From: Pararhodospirillum oryzae | GTDB taxonomy: Bacteria > Pseudomonadota > Alphaproteobacteria > Rhodospirillales > Rhodospirillaceae | Direction of reading: 5' to 3' | Length of the DNA: 39,047 nt | Assembly: GCF_007992075.1 (NCBI RefSeq) | Contig: NZ_BJZO01000039.1 | Coordinates: forward strand, 1 to 39,047 | Shown here: piece by piece, positions 16,781 to 24,530 of the stretch | Numbering within the stretch: position 1 is the first letter of the stretch | How the letters are laid out: every line of letters starts with the position of its first letter | Program-made: the position numbers and the translations under genes | Notes under the pieces: model-generated | What the model saw: only the letters and a program-made list of their open reading frames with translations | Told to the model about the DNA's origin: nothing | Databases searched by the model: none

Positions 16781-18265
16781 TCAGCGATCCTTGAAGCTCT
16801 CGTCCAGGGTACGGATCAGGGGGTACAGGAAATAAGACAAGATGCGACGGTCGCCCGTGCGCAGTTCCGCGCTTAACTGGATGCCGGGGATAATCTGAAT
16901 ACGCGGATCGACCGTGTTCCAGTCCAGGGAAATACGCCCCATGTAGTAGGCTTCCTGGGTTCCCTGGGTGTCTTTATCGATTTGCGCGTCTCCCCCCAGG
17001 GCTTCCAGGGTGCCGTTGACCACGCCGAATTTCTGAAAGGGATAGGCGTCGAATTTAAGCCGCGCCGGCAGGCCCACCGTGATGTCCCGAATGTCGCGCG
17101 CGGGGATCCGAACCTCGGCCTGGTAGGTGGTGCGCACGGGGACCAGTTCGATCAGGGATTCCGCCTGGCGGATGACCGAGCCAACCGACAAGGGAGTCAC
17201 GCTCAGCACGGTTGCGTCGACGGGTGCCCGCAGGGTGATCATCTCCTGGCGGCGTTCGGCCTTGTTCAGGTTTTCCTCGACCTCGATCAACTGGCCGCGT
17301 GCCGCCATCAGCTCCTCGGCCAGTTTCTGGTTGGTTTCCCGGATCAAGGCGGCCAGTTCGGCCTGAAGCTGCAGCCGGCGTTCGACCCCTTCGTTCATCT
17401 CGTTGTCGGCCGATGCCAGCTGCCGCTCGGTTTCCTGCCGGCGGATGCGCGCGACCAGCAGATTGACCCGCGAGCCGACCCCTTCCCCCATCAGGGTCTG
17501 GTACATCCGCTCTTGCTCCGAGGCGGTGGACAGCTGGGCCTGGTATTGCTTCTGGTTCTCCAGCAAGGTTTCCTGGTGGGCGTCCAGGGTATCGATTTCC
17601 GCCTGCTTGGCGGCCTGGCTGGCCGTGAAGCTGGCAACCTGGTGATCGAAAACCTGTTTTTGGATCCGCTCGAACTCGTTTGGGTCCGGCTGGGGGGCGT
17701 AGAGCTCCCCTTGCAACTGAGCCTGGACCCGTTCGATCTGCGCTTTCAGGCTGTCCCGGCGCTGGCGCAGGGTGCTGAGGTCGGCCGTGGAAAAGGTGGG
17801 ATCCAGTTCGGCCACCACCTGGCCGGCCACGACCGGATCCCCGACCTTGACCGGGATGGCATGAATGATTGCCGTGTCCAGGGGTTGAAGCACGATGTTG
17901 GGCTGATCGGCCAGGATCTTGCCGCGCGCCGACACCGTGATGTCCATCCGGGCCCACGCCGCCCACACCAGCAAGACGACGACTATCCCCAAAATCAGCT
18001 GGATCATCGAGCGCGCCCAGACGGGGGCGGGGCGGTTCTCGATCGACAGGGCCGCCGGCTGGAAGGCCACCATGTCGGGATCCGAAGGGGGCGCGTTCCA
18101 GTCCAGGGCCCGGCGCCGCGCGCGCTCCGACCAGCGGGACCGACTTTCCCGGTCGGACGAGGCCATCTCGGAAGCCCCGGACGCTGTGGCGTCGCTGAGC
18201 GGAGCGGCGGTTTCCGGGGGGGGCGAGGGCTGGTTTTCCTCGGAGGGGACGGGCGTGTGGGTCAT
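16781..18265 (-). CDS. HlyD-family membrane fusion protein, module 2
   Basis: A 494-residue type I secretion adaptor. The cytoplasmic N-terminus (1-82) is long, Ser/Pro-rich and then Arg-rich. One membrane helix follows (about 85-105, RSMIQLILGIVVVLLVWAAWA), then the lipoyl half QPLDTAIIHAIPVKVGDPVVAGQVVAELD, a long coiled-coil hairpin (about 155-350), the second half ITLRAPVDATVLSVTPLSVGSV, a beta-barrel and the ending ILSYFLYPLIRTLDESFKDR, closely like the module 1 adaptor. It bridges its ABC exporter to an outer-membrane channel. Its ATG overlaps the ABC stop codon by 4 nt (ATGA), so the two are translationally coupled. Last gene of the cargo - SPNF protein - ABC - adaptor operon, ending next to the replication origin. 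Confidence 0.93.
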   Translation of the reverse strand: MTHTPVPSEENQPSPPPETAAPLSDATASGASEMASSDRESRSRWSERARRRALDWNAPPSDPDMVAFQPAALSIENRPAPVWARSMIQLILGIVVVLLVWAAWARMDITVSARGKILADQPNIVLQPLDTAIIHAIPVKVGDPVVAGQVVAELDPTFSTADLSTLRQRRDSLKAQIERVQAQLQGELYAPQPDPNEFERIQKQVFDHQVASFTASQAAKQAEIDTLDAHQETLLENQKQYQAQLSTASEQERMYQTLMGEGVGSRVNLLVARIRRQETERQLASADNEMNEGVERRLQLQAELAALIRETNQKLAEELMAARGQLIEVEENLNKAERRQEMITLRAPVDATVLSVTPLSVGSVIRQAESLIELVPVRTTYQAEVRIPARDIRDITVGLPARLKFDAYPFQKFGVVNGTLEALGGDAQIDKDTQGTQEAYYMGRISLDWNTVDPRIQIIPGIQLSAELRTGDRRILSYFLYPLIRTLDESFKDR

Positions 18266-20451
18266 GATCCGGCTTCAGGTCCCAGGGGGGTGCGCATCTG
18301 CTGGTGCCACAAGGTGGCGTAGATCGGGCAATCGCGCAGCAGGGCTTCATGACGCCCCAGGCCAACCCGCACGCCTTCCTCCAGCACCAAGATCGTGTCC
18401 GCCTCGACCAGGGACATCAGGCGGTGCGAGATCACGATCAAGGTGCGCCCCCGCGCGATGCGTTTCAGGTTGTCTTGGATCAGGGCCTCGCTTTCCGGAT
18501 CAAGGGCACTGGTCGCCTCGTCCAAGATCAGAATGCGCGGCTGGCGGACCAGGGCCCGGGCAATCGCCAGGCGCTGCTTCTGACCGCCCGACAGATTGCT
18601 GCCGTTCTCTTCCAGAAGCGTGTCAAATCCTCTTGGCAGACGTTCAATGAACTCGGCGGCGCCGGCCATCTGGGCCGCCTGCGAGATTTCCTCGAACGTC
18701 GCGGCCGGCTTGCCCAGGGCGATGTTCTCGCGCACCGTTCCCTTGAAAATAAAGCTGTCTTGCAAAACAACTCCAATGCTGGAACGCAGGTGCTGAAGAT
18801 CGATTTCCCGGCAATCCTGGCCATCGATCCGCACGACACCGCCCCGGGCGGTGTACATGCCCTGCATCAGGCGGGTGATCGTGGTTTTGCCCGAGCCCGA
18901 GCGTCCGACAATGCCAAAGATCGACCCGGCCGGAGCCTTGAAACTGAGATCATCCAAGATGGGGCGCTCGCTGCCAGGGTAGGCAAAGCGTACCCGGTCG
19001 AACTCGATCGCCCCTTGCAAGGGCATGCGCAAGCCACGCTGGTCGCGTTCACGCTCGGGGGGCGCGTTCATGATCTCGCCCAGCATGCGCGTTGCCAGCG
19101 CCGTTTCCTGGTAGACGTGCACCAGTCCCACCAGACGCTGGAGCGGCTGGGAAACCCGCCCCGCCACCATTTGAAAGGCGATCAGGGCGCCGATGGTAAG
19201 GTCTCCTTGGAAAACCTGGTAAGCCCCAAACGCGATGATCGCCACCGCCAGGGCTTTTTGCATCCATTGGGTTAATTCTTCGGCAGCGGCTGAAAGTTTG
19301 CCCAGGGCATAGTTCTGATTGACCGTCTCGGCCGAGCGTTCCTCCCACAAACGCCGCTGCACCGGCTCCAGGGCCAGCGACTTGATGGTGCGCATGCCGC
19401 TGATGGCCTCCACCAGCAAGGATTGACGAGATCCTTCCGCCTGATACAGGGCGGTCAATCGGCGGCGAAGCGGGCCGATCATGAAATAAATAATGGTTGC
19501 CGTAATTCCGGTAAAACATAGAACAAGAACGGTTAGTCCATTGCTGTACATCAGCATGATTGGAATGAATATAAAAAGAGACAGGCAGTCGAGGGCGGTC
19601 AGGAAAAGGTTGCCGGTGAGAAAATTGCGGATTTTCTCGGCCTGCTGCATGTGCTTGACCAAAACACCCGCGTTCGACCTCTCAAAAAAATCAATAGGCA
19701 GACGGAGGAGATGGGAAAAAGTATGCTCCGCGACACGCATGTCAATTTTATTCGTTGCGAAAAGAAGAAGGTATCTTCGAAGAAAACTCAGAACGCTATC
19801 GAAGGTTATGGCAATCATTACGCCTATTGTAAGAGATATGAGAGTTGATTCAACTTGATGGACAAGTACCTTGTCGATCACCAGCTGAAAAAACAATGGC
19901 ATTGCCAACGCGAATAAATGGATCAGAACCGACGCCAGGGCCACGTCGCGAAAGTGTTGATGCTGACGCCGGATCTCGGGGAGGAACCAGGCCAGATCGA
20001 AACGGCGTCGCGCCGCTTCCAAGGTAGCCTTGGGACGCAGCATTAAAACGGCCCCGCTCCAGGCGCCTTCAAAACGCGCGCGGCTCAAGGTCAGGATTTC
20101 CGGCCGGCTGGCCAGTGGATCGAGGACCCCGATTTCCATGCCGTCTTCCTCGCCGGGGACGGGACGCACCCCCACCAGTACCACATGGCGGCCGTTGTTC
20201 AGGCGGGCGATCACGGGATAGTGCGTTTTGAGCTGGGGCAGGTCGCTGGTTTCAAGGGTTTTCCAACGGGCCCGAAACCCCTGTTCGGCCGCGATGCGCA
20301 CCAGCAGCGGCGCCGAGGGTTCAACCGATCCCAGGCCATGAGTGTGCACCATGTCCGGCACGGACAGGTCAACGCCATGCTTGCTTGCACAATACCCAAG
20401 GGCAATCAGGGCGGTGGGGACAAAAGGAAGAGCGCCGTCGGGCTCCGTCAT
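18262..20451 (-). CDS. Type I secretion ABC transporter (HlyB-like), module 2
   Basis: A 729-residue exporter ATPase, paralogous to the one at 10050-12251. The N-terminal C39-like domain (about 1-135) is degenerate: by alignment to the C39 start, Thr stands where the catalytic Cys should be, so it should bind rather than cut cargo. The transmembrane domain is at about 155-455. The ATPase has Walker A GRSGSGKTT (about 515), signature LSGGQKQR (about 618), Walker B ILILDEATSALD and the H-loop VISHRLM. Cargo is most likely the nidogen-like repeat protein encoded upstream in the same operon. A 317-nt gap separates it from the SPNF gene. The stretch 19480-19920, coding for transmembrane helices, is AT-richer than the rest, as in module 1. 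Confidence 0.93.
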   Translation of the reverse strand: MTEPDGALPFVPTALIALGYCASKHGVDLSVPDMVHTHGLGSVEPSAPLLVRIAAEQGFRARWKTLETSDLPQLKTHYPVIARLNNGRHVVLVGVRPVPGEEDGMEIGVLDPLASRPEILTLSRARFEGAWSGAVLMLRPKATLEAARRRFDLAWFLPEIRRQHQHFRDVALASVLIHLFALAMPLFFQLVIDKVLVHQVESTLISLTIGVMIAITFDSVLSFLRRYLLLFATNKIDMRVAEHTFSHLLRLPIDFFERSNAGVLVKHMQQAEKIRNFLTGNLFLTALDCLSLFIFIPIMLMYSNGLTVLVLCFTGITATIIYFMIGPLRRRLTALYQAEGSRQSLLVEAISGMRTIKSLALEPVQRRLWEERSAETVNQNYALGKLSAAAEELTQWMQKALAVAIIAFGAYQVFQGDLTIGALIAFQMVAGRVSQPLQRLVGLVHVYQETALATRMLGEIMNAPPERERDQRGLRMPLQGAIEFDRVRFAYPGSERPILDDLSFKAPAGSIFGIVGRSGSGKTTITRLMQGMYTARGGVVRIDGQDCREIDLQHLRSSIGVVLQDSFIFKGTVRENIALGKPAATFEEISQAAQMAGAAEFIERLPRGFDTLLEENGSNLSGGQKQRLAIARALVRQPRILILDEATSALDPESEALIQDNLKRIARGRTLIVISHRLMSLVEADTILVLEEGVRVGLGRHEALLRDCPIYATLWHQQMRTPLGPEAGS

Positions 20452-20768
20452 GCCAAGAGTCCGTTTTCAGGAGGGAAAAAGGGGGGCGCCGCGAAAAACG
20501 TCGTTCCGTGGCCCGCGTGGAGGGATCGTATCGGGGCGGGTGTTGCCCGTCTCTAATACAGTTCTAGAATAAAATTTTAGTTCGAGCCTGGGCCCTTCGT
20601 GCTCTTTGCCTTTCTTGGTGATTGCAAGAAGAAATGGGACACCGGAGGCCGGCGGCCTCCGGGCCGGGCAGCGAGAGCTGAAAAGCGGGAACCGCTTTTT
20701 GGACAAATCGAAGCCTAAAACAAAGAGTTAGAGCATCGTGCCTGGATCCGGATCCAACGCGCGAAGCT
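20452..20768 (-). promoter_or_regulatory. Untranslated spacer between SPNF gene and ABC gene
   Basis: This 317-nt stretch holds no convincing gene. It contains a perfect palindromic hairpin (20642-20662) and an AT-rich patch (20555-20585). A TTAGAGCAT at 20728-20736 is the inverse of the end of the 20-bp dispersed repeat and may be chance. Confidence 0.5.
20642..20662 (-). terminator. Perfect 10-bp hairpin between SPNF gene and ABC gene
   Basis: CCGGAGGCCG, one base, CGGCCTCCGG. Without a direct T-run on the minus strand (TGTCCCATTTCTTC follows) it may be a partial terminator or an mRNA-processing barrier that lowers exporter levels relative to the upstream genes. Confidence 0.5.
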
Positions 20769-21065
20769 CTATGGCGTGGGGAAATTGGGCGAAACAGCCG
20801 TTTGCGGAGCAGCCGGCGCCGCCGGCGCGGCGGCAGGCTGGGCCTGTCCTTGCAAGCTCACCAGCCTTTGGTGGGTCTGTTGCAAGGCATTGAGCAGCTC
20901 CAGGAACCCGGTTTCGGTCAAAACCAGGGTATGACAGGGGACACGAGCCGGAGAGCCGTCCTCTTCCTTCTGGGTGGGATCGAAGCGGACCAGATCAATG
21001 CGCAAGGTATGGGCGATGAAACCAATGCCGCCGATGCCATCGGCGAAGGTCACGCGATCGGACAT
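20769..21065 (-). CDS. Small T1SS-linked protein with SPNF motif, paralogue 2
   Basis: A 98-residue protein of unknown function, paralogous to 9594-9983. Shared features are a DG-x-G/L start (FADGIGGIGF), T-L/V-RIDL (about 20-25), a LVLTETGFLELLNALQ segment aligned to LILSVPSFLDFVGGLN, an Ala/Pro-rich tail and SPNF four residues before the end. It lies between the cargo gene and the ABC gene of module 2. No signal peptide or membrane segment, so cytoplasmic; it could be a chaperone or an adaptor bringing cargo or a regulator to the exporter (inference). ATG 21065 was chosen because GGGAG precedes it by 7 nt; the 40-codon upstream extension crosses a hairpin and lacks similarity to the paralogue. 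Confidence 0.75.
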   Translation of the reverse strand: MSDRVTFADGIGGIGFIAHTLRIDLVRFDPTQKEEDGSPARVPCHTLVLTETGFLELLNALQQTHQRLVSLQGQAQPAAAPAAPAAPQTAVSPNFPTP

Positions 21066-21092
21066 GAAAAAACTCCCGTTCCACCAAGACAT

Positions 21093-21122
21093 CGCCGCCG
21101 GAGCGCGAAGGCTCCGGCGGCG
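21093..21122 (-). terminator. 12-bp hairpin after the cargo gene
   Basis: CGCCGCCGGAGC, loop GCGAAG, GCTCCGGCGGCG: a perfect 12-bp GC-rich stem 29 nt after the cargo stop codon and before the SPNF gene. A T6 run follows only about 17 nt later on the minus strand. It is probably a partial terminator or RNA stabiliser making cargo mRNA more abundant than exporter mRNA, as in other type I secretion operons. Confidence 0.65.
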
Positions 21123-21151
21123 GGGATAATAACCCAAATGGAGGAGGACGA

Positions 21152-22819
21152 TCAGACGTAGGACAGATCGTTGGCGATGCTCCATTCGCCCAGAACGTTG
21201 TTCTGAACCAGCTGGCCGTCGGAACGCGTCCCGTTGTTCATGGTCCAGATGGCGGTGCCGCCGGTGGTGCTGTTGCGCAGCAGGATATCGTCGGTGCCAT
21301 CCGCGTTGAAGTCGGTGGTGTCGGCGATGGTCCAGTTGCTCGACAGGGGGCTATCGCTGTTGATGATGGTGGCACCCAGGCGATCGAGGCCATTCATCAG
21401 CCAGTTGGCCACGCGGCCGTCGGTGTGACGCCACAGGATATCGGTGGTGCCGTCGCCGTTGAAGTCGCCGGTGCTTTCCAGGCTCCAGTTCAGATCAACC
21501 GACGCCTGAATCACGTTGGCGCCAATCCGGTTCGTGCCTTGCATCAGCCAGATGGCGACCTGACCGGTCGAGGTATTGCGCCACAGGATGTCCCCATAGC
21601 GGTCGCCGTTGAAATCACCCATGCCGCCCACCGTCCACTCGGAGCGGGTGTTGGTCTGCAAGGTGGTGGGGGTCTGCAGCGTCAGGTTGTCGCCCATCAG
21701 GGCCACGCTCACGGTGCCGGTGGAGAAGTCGTGCAGGAAGATGTCGGCGTTGCCATCATTGTTGATGTCACCGCAGCCGACAACGTGGGTGGTGCTGGCC
21801 AGGGTAATCCCGGTCACCGTCGCGGTGTCGCGCGACAGGCCATCCATGGACCAGACGGCCAGGGCGTTGGTGGAGGTGTTCCGGAACAGGATGTCGGTGC
21901 GGGCGTTGCCGTCGAAATCGCCGGTGCCGGCCAGCGACCACTGGGGATTGACCGTGTTCTGGATGGCGGCGGCGCCAATGCGATCGAAACCGGACATGCT
22001 CCAGATGGCGATCTGGCGGGTCCGTTCGTTGAACCACAAGATGTCGGCGGTACCGTTGCCATCGAAGTCGTTGCGGTTGACCAGCGGGTTCAGCCAGGGG
22101 TTTTCCGTCTGGCCGTTGCGCACGCTGAACTCCCAGTAGCCCATGGTGCCGGTGTTGCCCAGGGTCCGGTCGAGATCAAGCATGTTGGCCTGGTTGCCCG
22201 AGGCTCCCAGCTCGTAATAATTCGTGCCGTCGCCCGCCGACCAGCCGGCGCGGGCAATGGTGCCGCCCAGGCCGTTGGTGCCGCCCGAGGCGCTGCCCGT
22301 GGTCCAGTTCACATCCTCGTAGCGGATGGCGATGTCGAAGTCCGAGGCATTGCGCCGGACGATCTGAAGCTGGAACGCGTTCGTGAGGTCGGTCCGGTTG
22401 CTGTAGTAGCCAACGTCGTCCCAGGTGATGGTCACCACGCCGTTGGTGGCGTCGAGGTCGTAGTAGACGTTGTTGGTGCCGGTCGAGTTTCCGGAGCCGG
22501 ACCACGTCGTGGACGTCACGGTGCTGTTGCGTGTATCCACGTCGGCGAAGAATGGTGCGATGATCGGATTACTGGTTGTTCCGGTAATCGCGTACGGCGT
22601 ATACGTCCCCATTCCGCTGGAGAATGTAATATTGCCGTTGTTGTTGACATAGATTGAGGTATAGGTGGTGCCGAAGAAGTTAATCCCCTGCGTAAAAACA
22701 GAGGAAATATCCACGCTCTGGTAGGAGTCGTCGTTTCTGTTCAGGACTCCTTCACCAAAGCCCGCGGACCCGCCCAGGCCGTTGACGAGGTTTCTGGTTC
22801 TTGAAAGCGTGTACGTCAT
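21152..22819 (-). CDS. Nidogen-like / FG-GAP repeat protein, likely T1SS cargo
   Basis: A 555-residue protein that looks extracellular although it has no N-terminal signal peptide. Residues about 40-235 resemble the nidogen-like (NIDO) domain: VNNNGNITF, then NPIIAPFFADVDTR (84-97) and the aromatic-rich FQLQIVRRNASDFDIAIRYEDVNW. Six repeats of 50-51 residues follow, each opening with an Asp-rich calcium-loop motif: DFDGNGTADI (251), DFDGNARTDI (301), DINNDGNADI (351), DFNGDRYGDI (402), DFNGDGTTDI (452), DFNADGTDDI (503). They are of the FG-GAP/VCBS beta-propeller type. Only one Cys (residue 349). It heads the operon containing the SPNF protein, ABC exporter and adaptor, so type I export is the natural route; the C-terminal signal would be WSIANDLSYV. 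AGGGAAG precedes the ATG. Probable adhesin or matrix protein. Confidence 0.88.
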   Translation of the reverse strand: MTYTLSRTRNLVNGLGGSAGFGEGVLNRNDDSYQSVDISSVFTQGINFFGTTYTSIYVNNNGNITFSSGMGTYTPYAITGTTSNPIIAPFFADVDTRNSTVTSTTWSGSGNSTGTNNVYYDLDATNGVVTITWDDVGYYSNRTDLTNAFQLQIVRRNASDFDIAIRYEDVNWTTGSASGGTNGLGGTIARAGWSAGDGTNYYELGASGNQANMLDLDRTLGNTGTMGYWEFSVRNGQTENPWLNPLVNRNDFDGNGTADILWFNERTRQIAIWSMSGFDRIGAAAIQNTVNPQWSLAGTGDFDGNARTDILFRNTSTNALAVWSMDGLSRDTATVTGITLASTTHVVGCGDINNDGNADIFLHDFSTGTVSVALMGDNLTLQTPTTLQTNTRSEWTVGGMGDFNGDRYGDILWRNTSTGQVAIWLMQGTNRIGANVIQASVDLNWSLESTGDFNGDGTTDILWRHTDGRVANWLMNGLDRLGATIINSDSPLSSNWTIADTTDFNADGTDDILLRNSTTGGTAIWTMNNGTRSDGQLVQNNVLGEWSIANDLSYV

Positions 22820-23906
22820 GGTGTTCTTCCCTACCTGTCAAGGGTTGAGGCGATTTCGGAGGCAACGCTTTCGCTCTCCATCGCGCGCAACCGAACCGTC
22901 AGATTTTTTCTTTCCCTTCAACAAGTCCCTGTTGCTCAGGGGTCCCCGCACCGCTCTTAAGGGGTGCGGAAAGAGGAGAAATTCTCCCCTTTCCGGATTG
23001 GCGGCGTTTAAAATGGCTCCTTAGTATTGCTCGATATCGTGGTAAAAGCAAGTCTATTTGCCTTCGCTGGGTAATGTACAAAATAAAAATGAGGGTATTT
23101 GTCATTTTTGAATTTTCCATGGATTTTATAATATTGTGATTTGCAGCAAAAATAAATTTTGTCTGAGGAAAATCAACGCATATTTACATTTTTTATTTTT
23201 GCAATACGATGAAATATCTATTTTTTTGTTATTTATTGTTAATTAATACATTATTTTGATTTAACAATTCGTTCCGACCCCAATAAATCATGGCTTGATT
23301 TTTGGCTGTGTAAAATTTGATTTTATTTCTTTAATGGAAATTGAAGCACGATAAAAAGCACACAATATGGAAAAAAGGATATGTTTTTCAGGGAGATTTA
23401 TACTATTATGATGGTTGATGGTTTGTTTTTTATAATAAAATAACCGAGTTCATTTTTTCAAACGCTCCGGAATCGGGAACATCTGTTCCATGCAGCCGAA
23501 TGGATGGGGGCCGCCTGGGCGCCACACAAAGCACTTCATGTTGTTTTTATTTCAATATATTAAGAAGGCTTGAAACTTTATCTCTACTATCCGAATAAAA
23601 GTCGTATGAAGAAGAGTAAAATGCCCTTTGCGGCATGGAAGGATCGAGGACCTCTTCCGATCAGAAAGAAGCGTGAGGACGTTCTAACGCATTGATTCAT
23701 CGTATTTTAAAGCCGCCTGGAGCTGGCGGCCCAGGCTCTGGAAGCCCCCTCGGGGCGATCCGGTGGCCTGGACACGTCCCGAGCATTGGGGATGGACCTG
23801 TTTCCTTGTTCCCGAAAACGCTCGTTTATCGGAGATCCGGCCCCCTGAGCTCGGGAGCCGGTCCGCGGTGCCCGGAAGGGTCCCGAAACAGTCTCTTGAA
23901 ACATAA
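22820..23906. promoter_or_regulatory. 1.1-kb AT-rich non-coding region upstream of secretion module 2
   Basis: No convincing gene. The 5' leader of the cargo gene holds a 7-bp hairpin (22946-22969, CCGCACC/GGTGCGG). 23030-23460 is very AT-rich and includes ACCCTCATTTTTATTT on the minus strand (23081-23096), shared with the leader of secretion module 1. A GC-rich islet at 23460-23545 contains a 29-codon minus-strand frame (23450-23539, MKCFVWRPGGPHPFGC...) without a clear ribosome site, and the palindrome GGAACATCTGTTCC (23476-23489). Hairpin GCCGCC/GGCGGC lies at 23712-23730. The size and composition suggest a heavily regulated promoter or a recombination scar. Confidence 0.55.
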
Positions 23907-23943
23907 TCTCCGGAAACATATTGTCCTCATGAGTTTTCGGAGA
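23907..23943. repeat. Candidate serine-recombinase crossover/binding site
   Basis: TCTCCGGAAAC and GTTTTCGGAGA form an 11-bp inverted repeat with one mismatch around a 15-nt centre, ending 8 nt before the recombinase start codon. The size and position fit a resolvase-binding site that also represses the recombinase gene. The element GAAACATA repeats at 23899, 23913 and 24522. Confidence 0.5.
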
Positions 23944-23951
23944 AATCGGCC

Positions 23952-24530
23952 ATGCTGGTGGGGTACGCGCGCGTTTCCACGCAAGAACAGGATCTGGCCC
24001 TTCAGCGCGACGCGCTGATGGCGGCGGGGTGCGAAAAGCTTTTTACCGAGAAGGCCTCCGGCGCGCAGCGGGACCGGCCGCAGCTCGGGGCCGCGCTCGA
24101 GTACATGCGAGACGGCGATACCCTCGTGGTCTGGAAGCTCGACCGTCTGGCCCGATCCTTGAAGCAGCTGATCGAAACCGTGGAAGACCTGGGCAGCCGG
24201 GGCATCGGCTTTCGATCCCTGACCGAAGCCATCGACACGCAAACCACCGGCGGCCGCCTTGTCTTTCACATTTTCGCCGCCCTGGCGGAATTCGAACGGG
24301 GCATCATCCGCGATCGGACGCGGGCCGGCCTGGAAGCGGCCCGGGCGCGTGGCCGGGTTGGCGGTCGCCCGCCGGCCCTCACCGCCAAGGACCTGACGGT
24401 GGCAAAAGCCCTGCTTCGAGACCCGGATATTTCGGTTGAGGAGGTGGCGCGGCGCCTTGGGGTCGCGTCTTCAACCCTTTATCGCCATCTTCCCAAGGCG
24501 CGCAGCGCCGTTCTGGGGACGGAAACATAA
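23952..24530 (+). CDS. Small serine recombinase (resolvase/invertase family)
   Basis: A 192-residue resolvase/invertase of normal length. Catalytic residues are visible: Arg7 and Ser9 in YARVSTQEQ, and Arg65 and Arg68 in LDRLARS. The long E-helix (about 103-135) contains AEFERGIIRDRTRAGLEAARARG, followed by GGRPP and a C-terminal helix-turn-helix (160-181, SVEEVARRLGVASSTLYRHL). It cuts and rejoins DNA at short inverted-repeat sites. On a replicon with repA it may resolve multimers; alternatively it could invert a nearby segment or be a remnant of a Tn3-type element, although no transposase or terminal inverted repeats are seen. GGAG lies about 10 nt before the ATG, inside the right arm of the candidate site, so autorepression is plausible. 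Confidence 0.92.
   Translation: MLVGYARVSTQEQDLALQRDALMAAGCEKLFTEKASGAQRDRPQLGAALEYMRDGDTLVVWKLDRLARSLKQLIETVEDLGSRGIGFRSLTEAIDTQTTGGRLVFHIFAALAEFERGIIRDRTRAGLEAARARGRVGGRPPALTAKDLTVAKALLRDPDISVEEVARRLGVASSTLYRHLPKARSAVLGTET

Noticed and set aside
21152-22819. CRISPR-like periodicity (about 150-nt repeats)
   Set aside because: The period is the protein repeat of the FG-GAP array; units diverge at DNA level and no spacers or cas genes exist.
23476-23489. GGAACATCTGTTCC as a LexA/SOS box
   Set aside because: It fits the GAAC-N4-GTTC form of Gram-positive LexA, not the direct GTTC-N7-GTTC form usual in alphaproteobacteria; no SOS gene follows.
23692-24018. 108-codon plus-strand frame overlapping the recombinase start
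   Set aside because: No similarity, different frame from the clear serine recombinase, and it covers hairpin-rich spacer.
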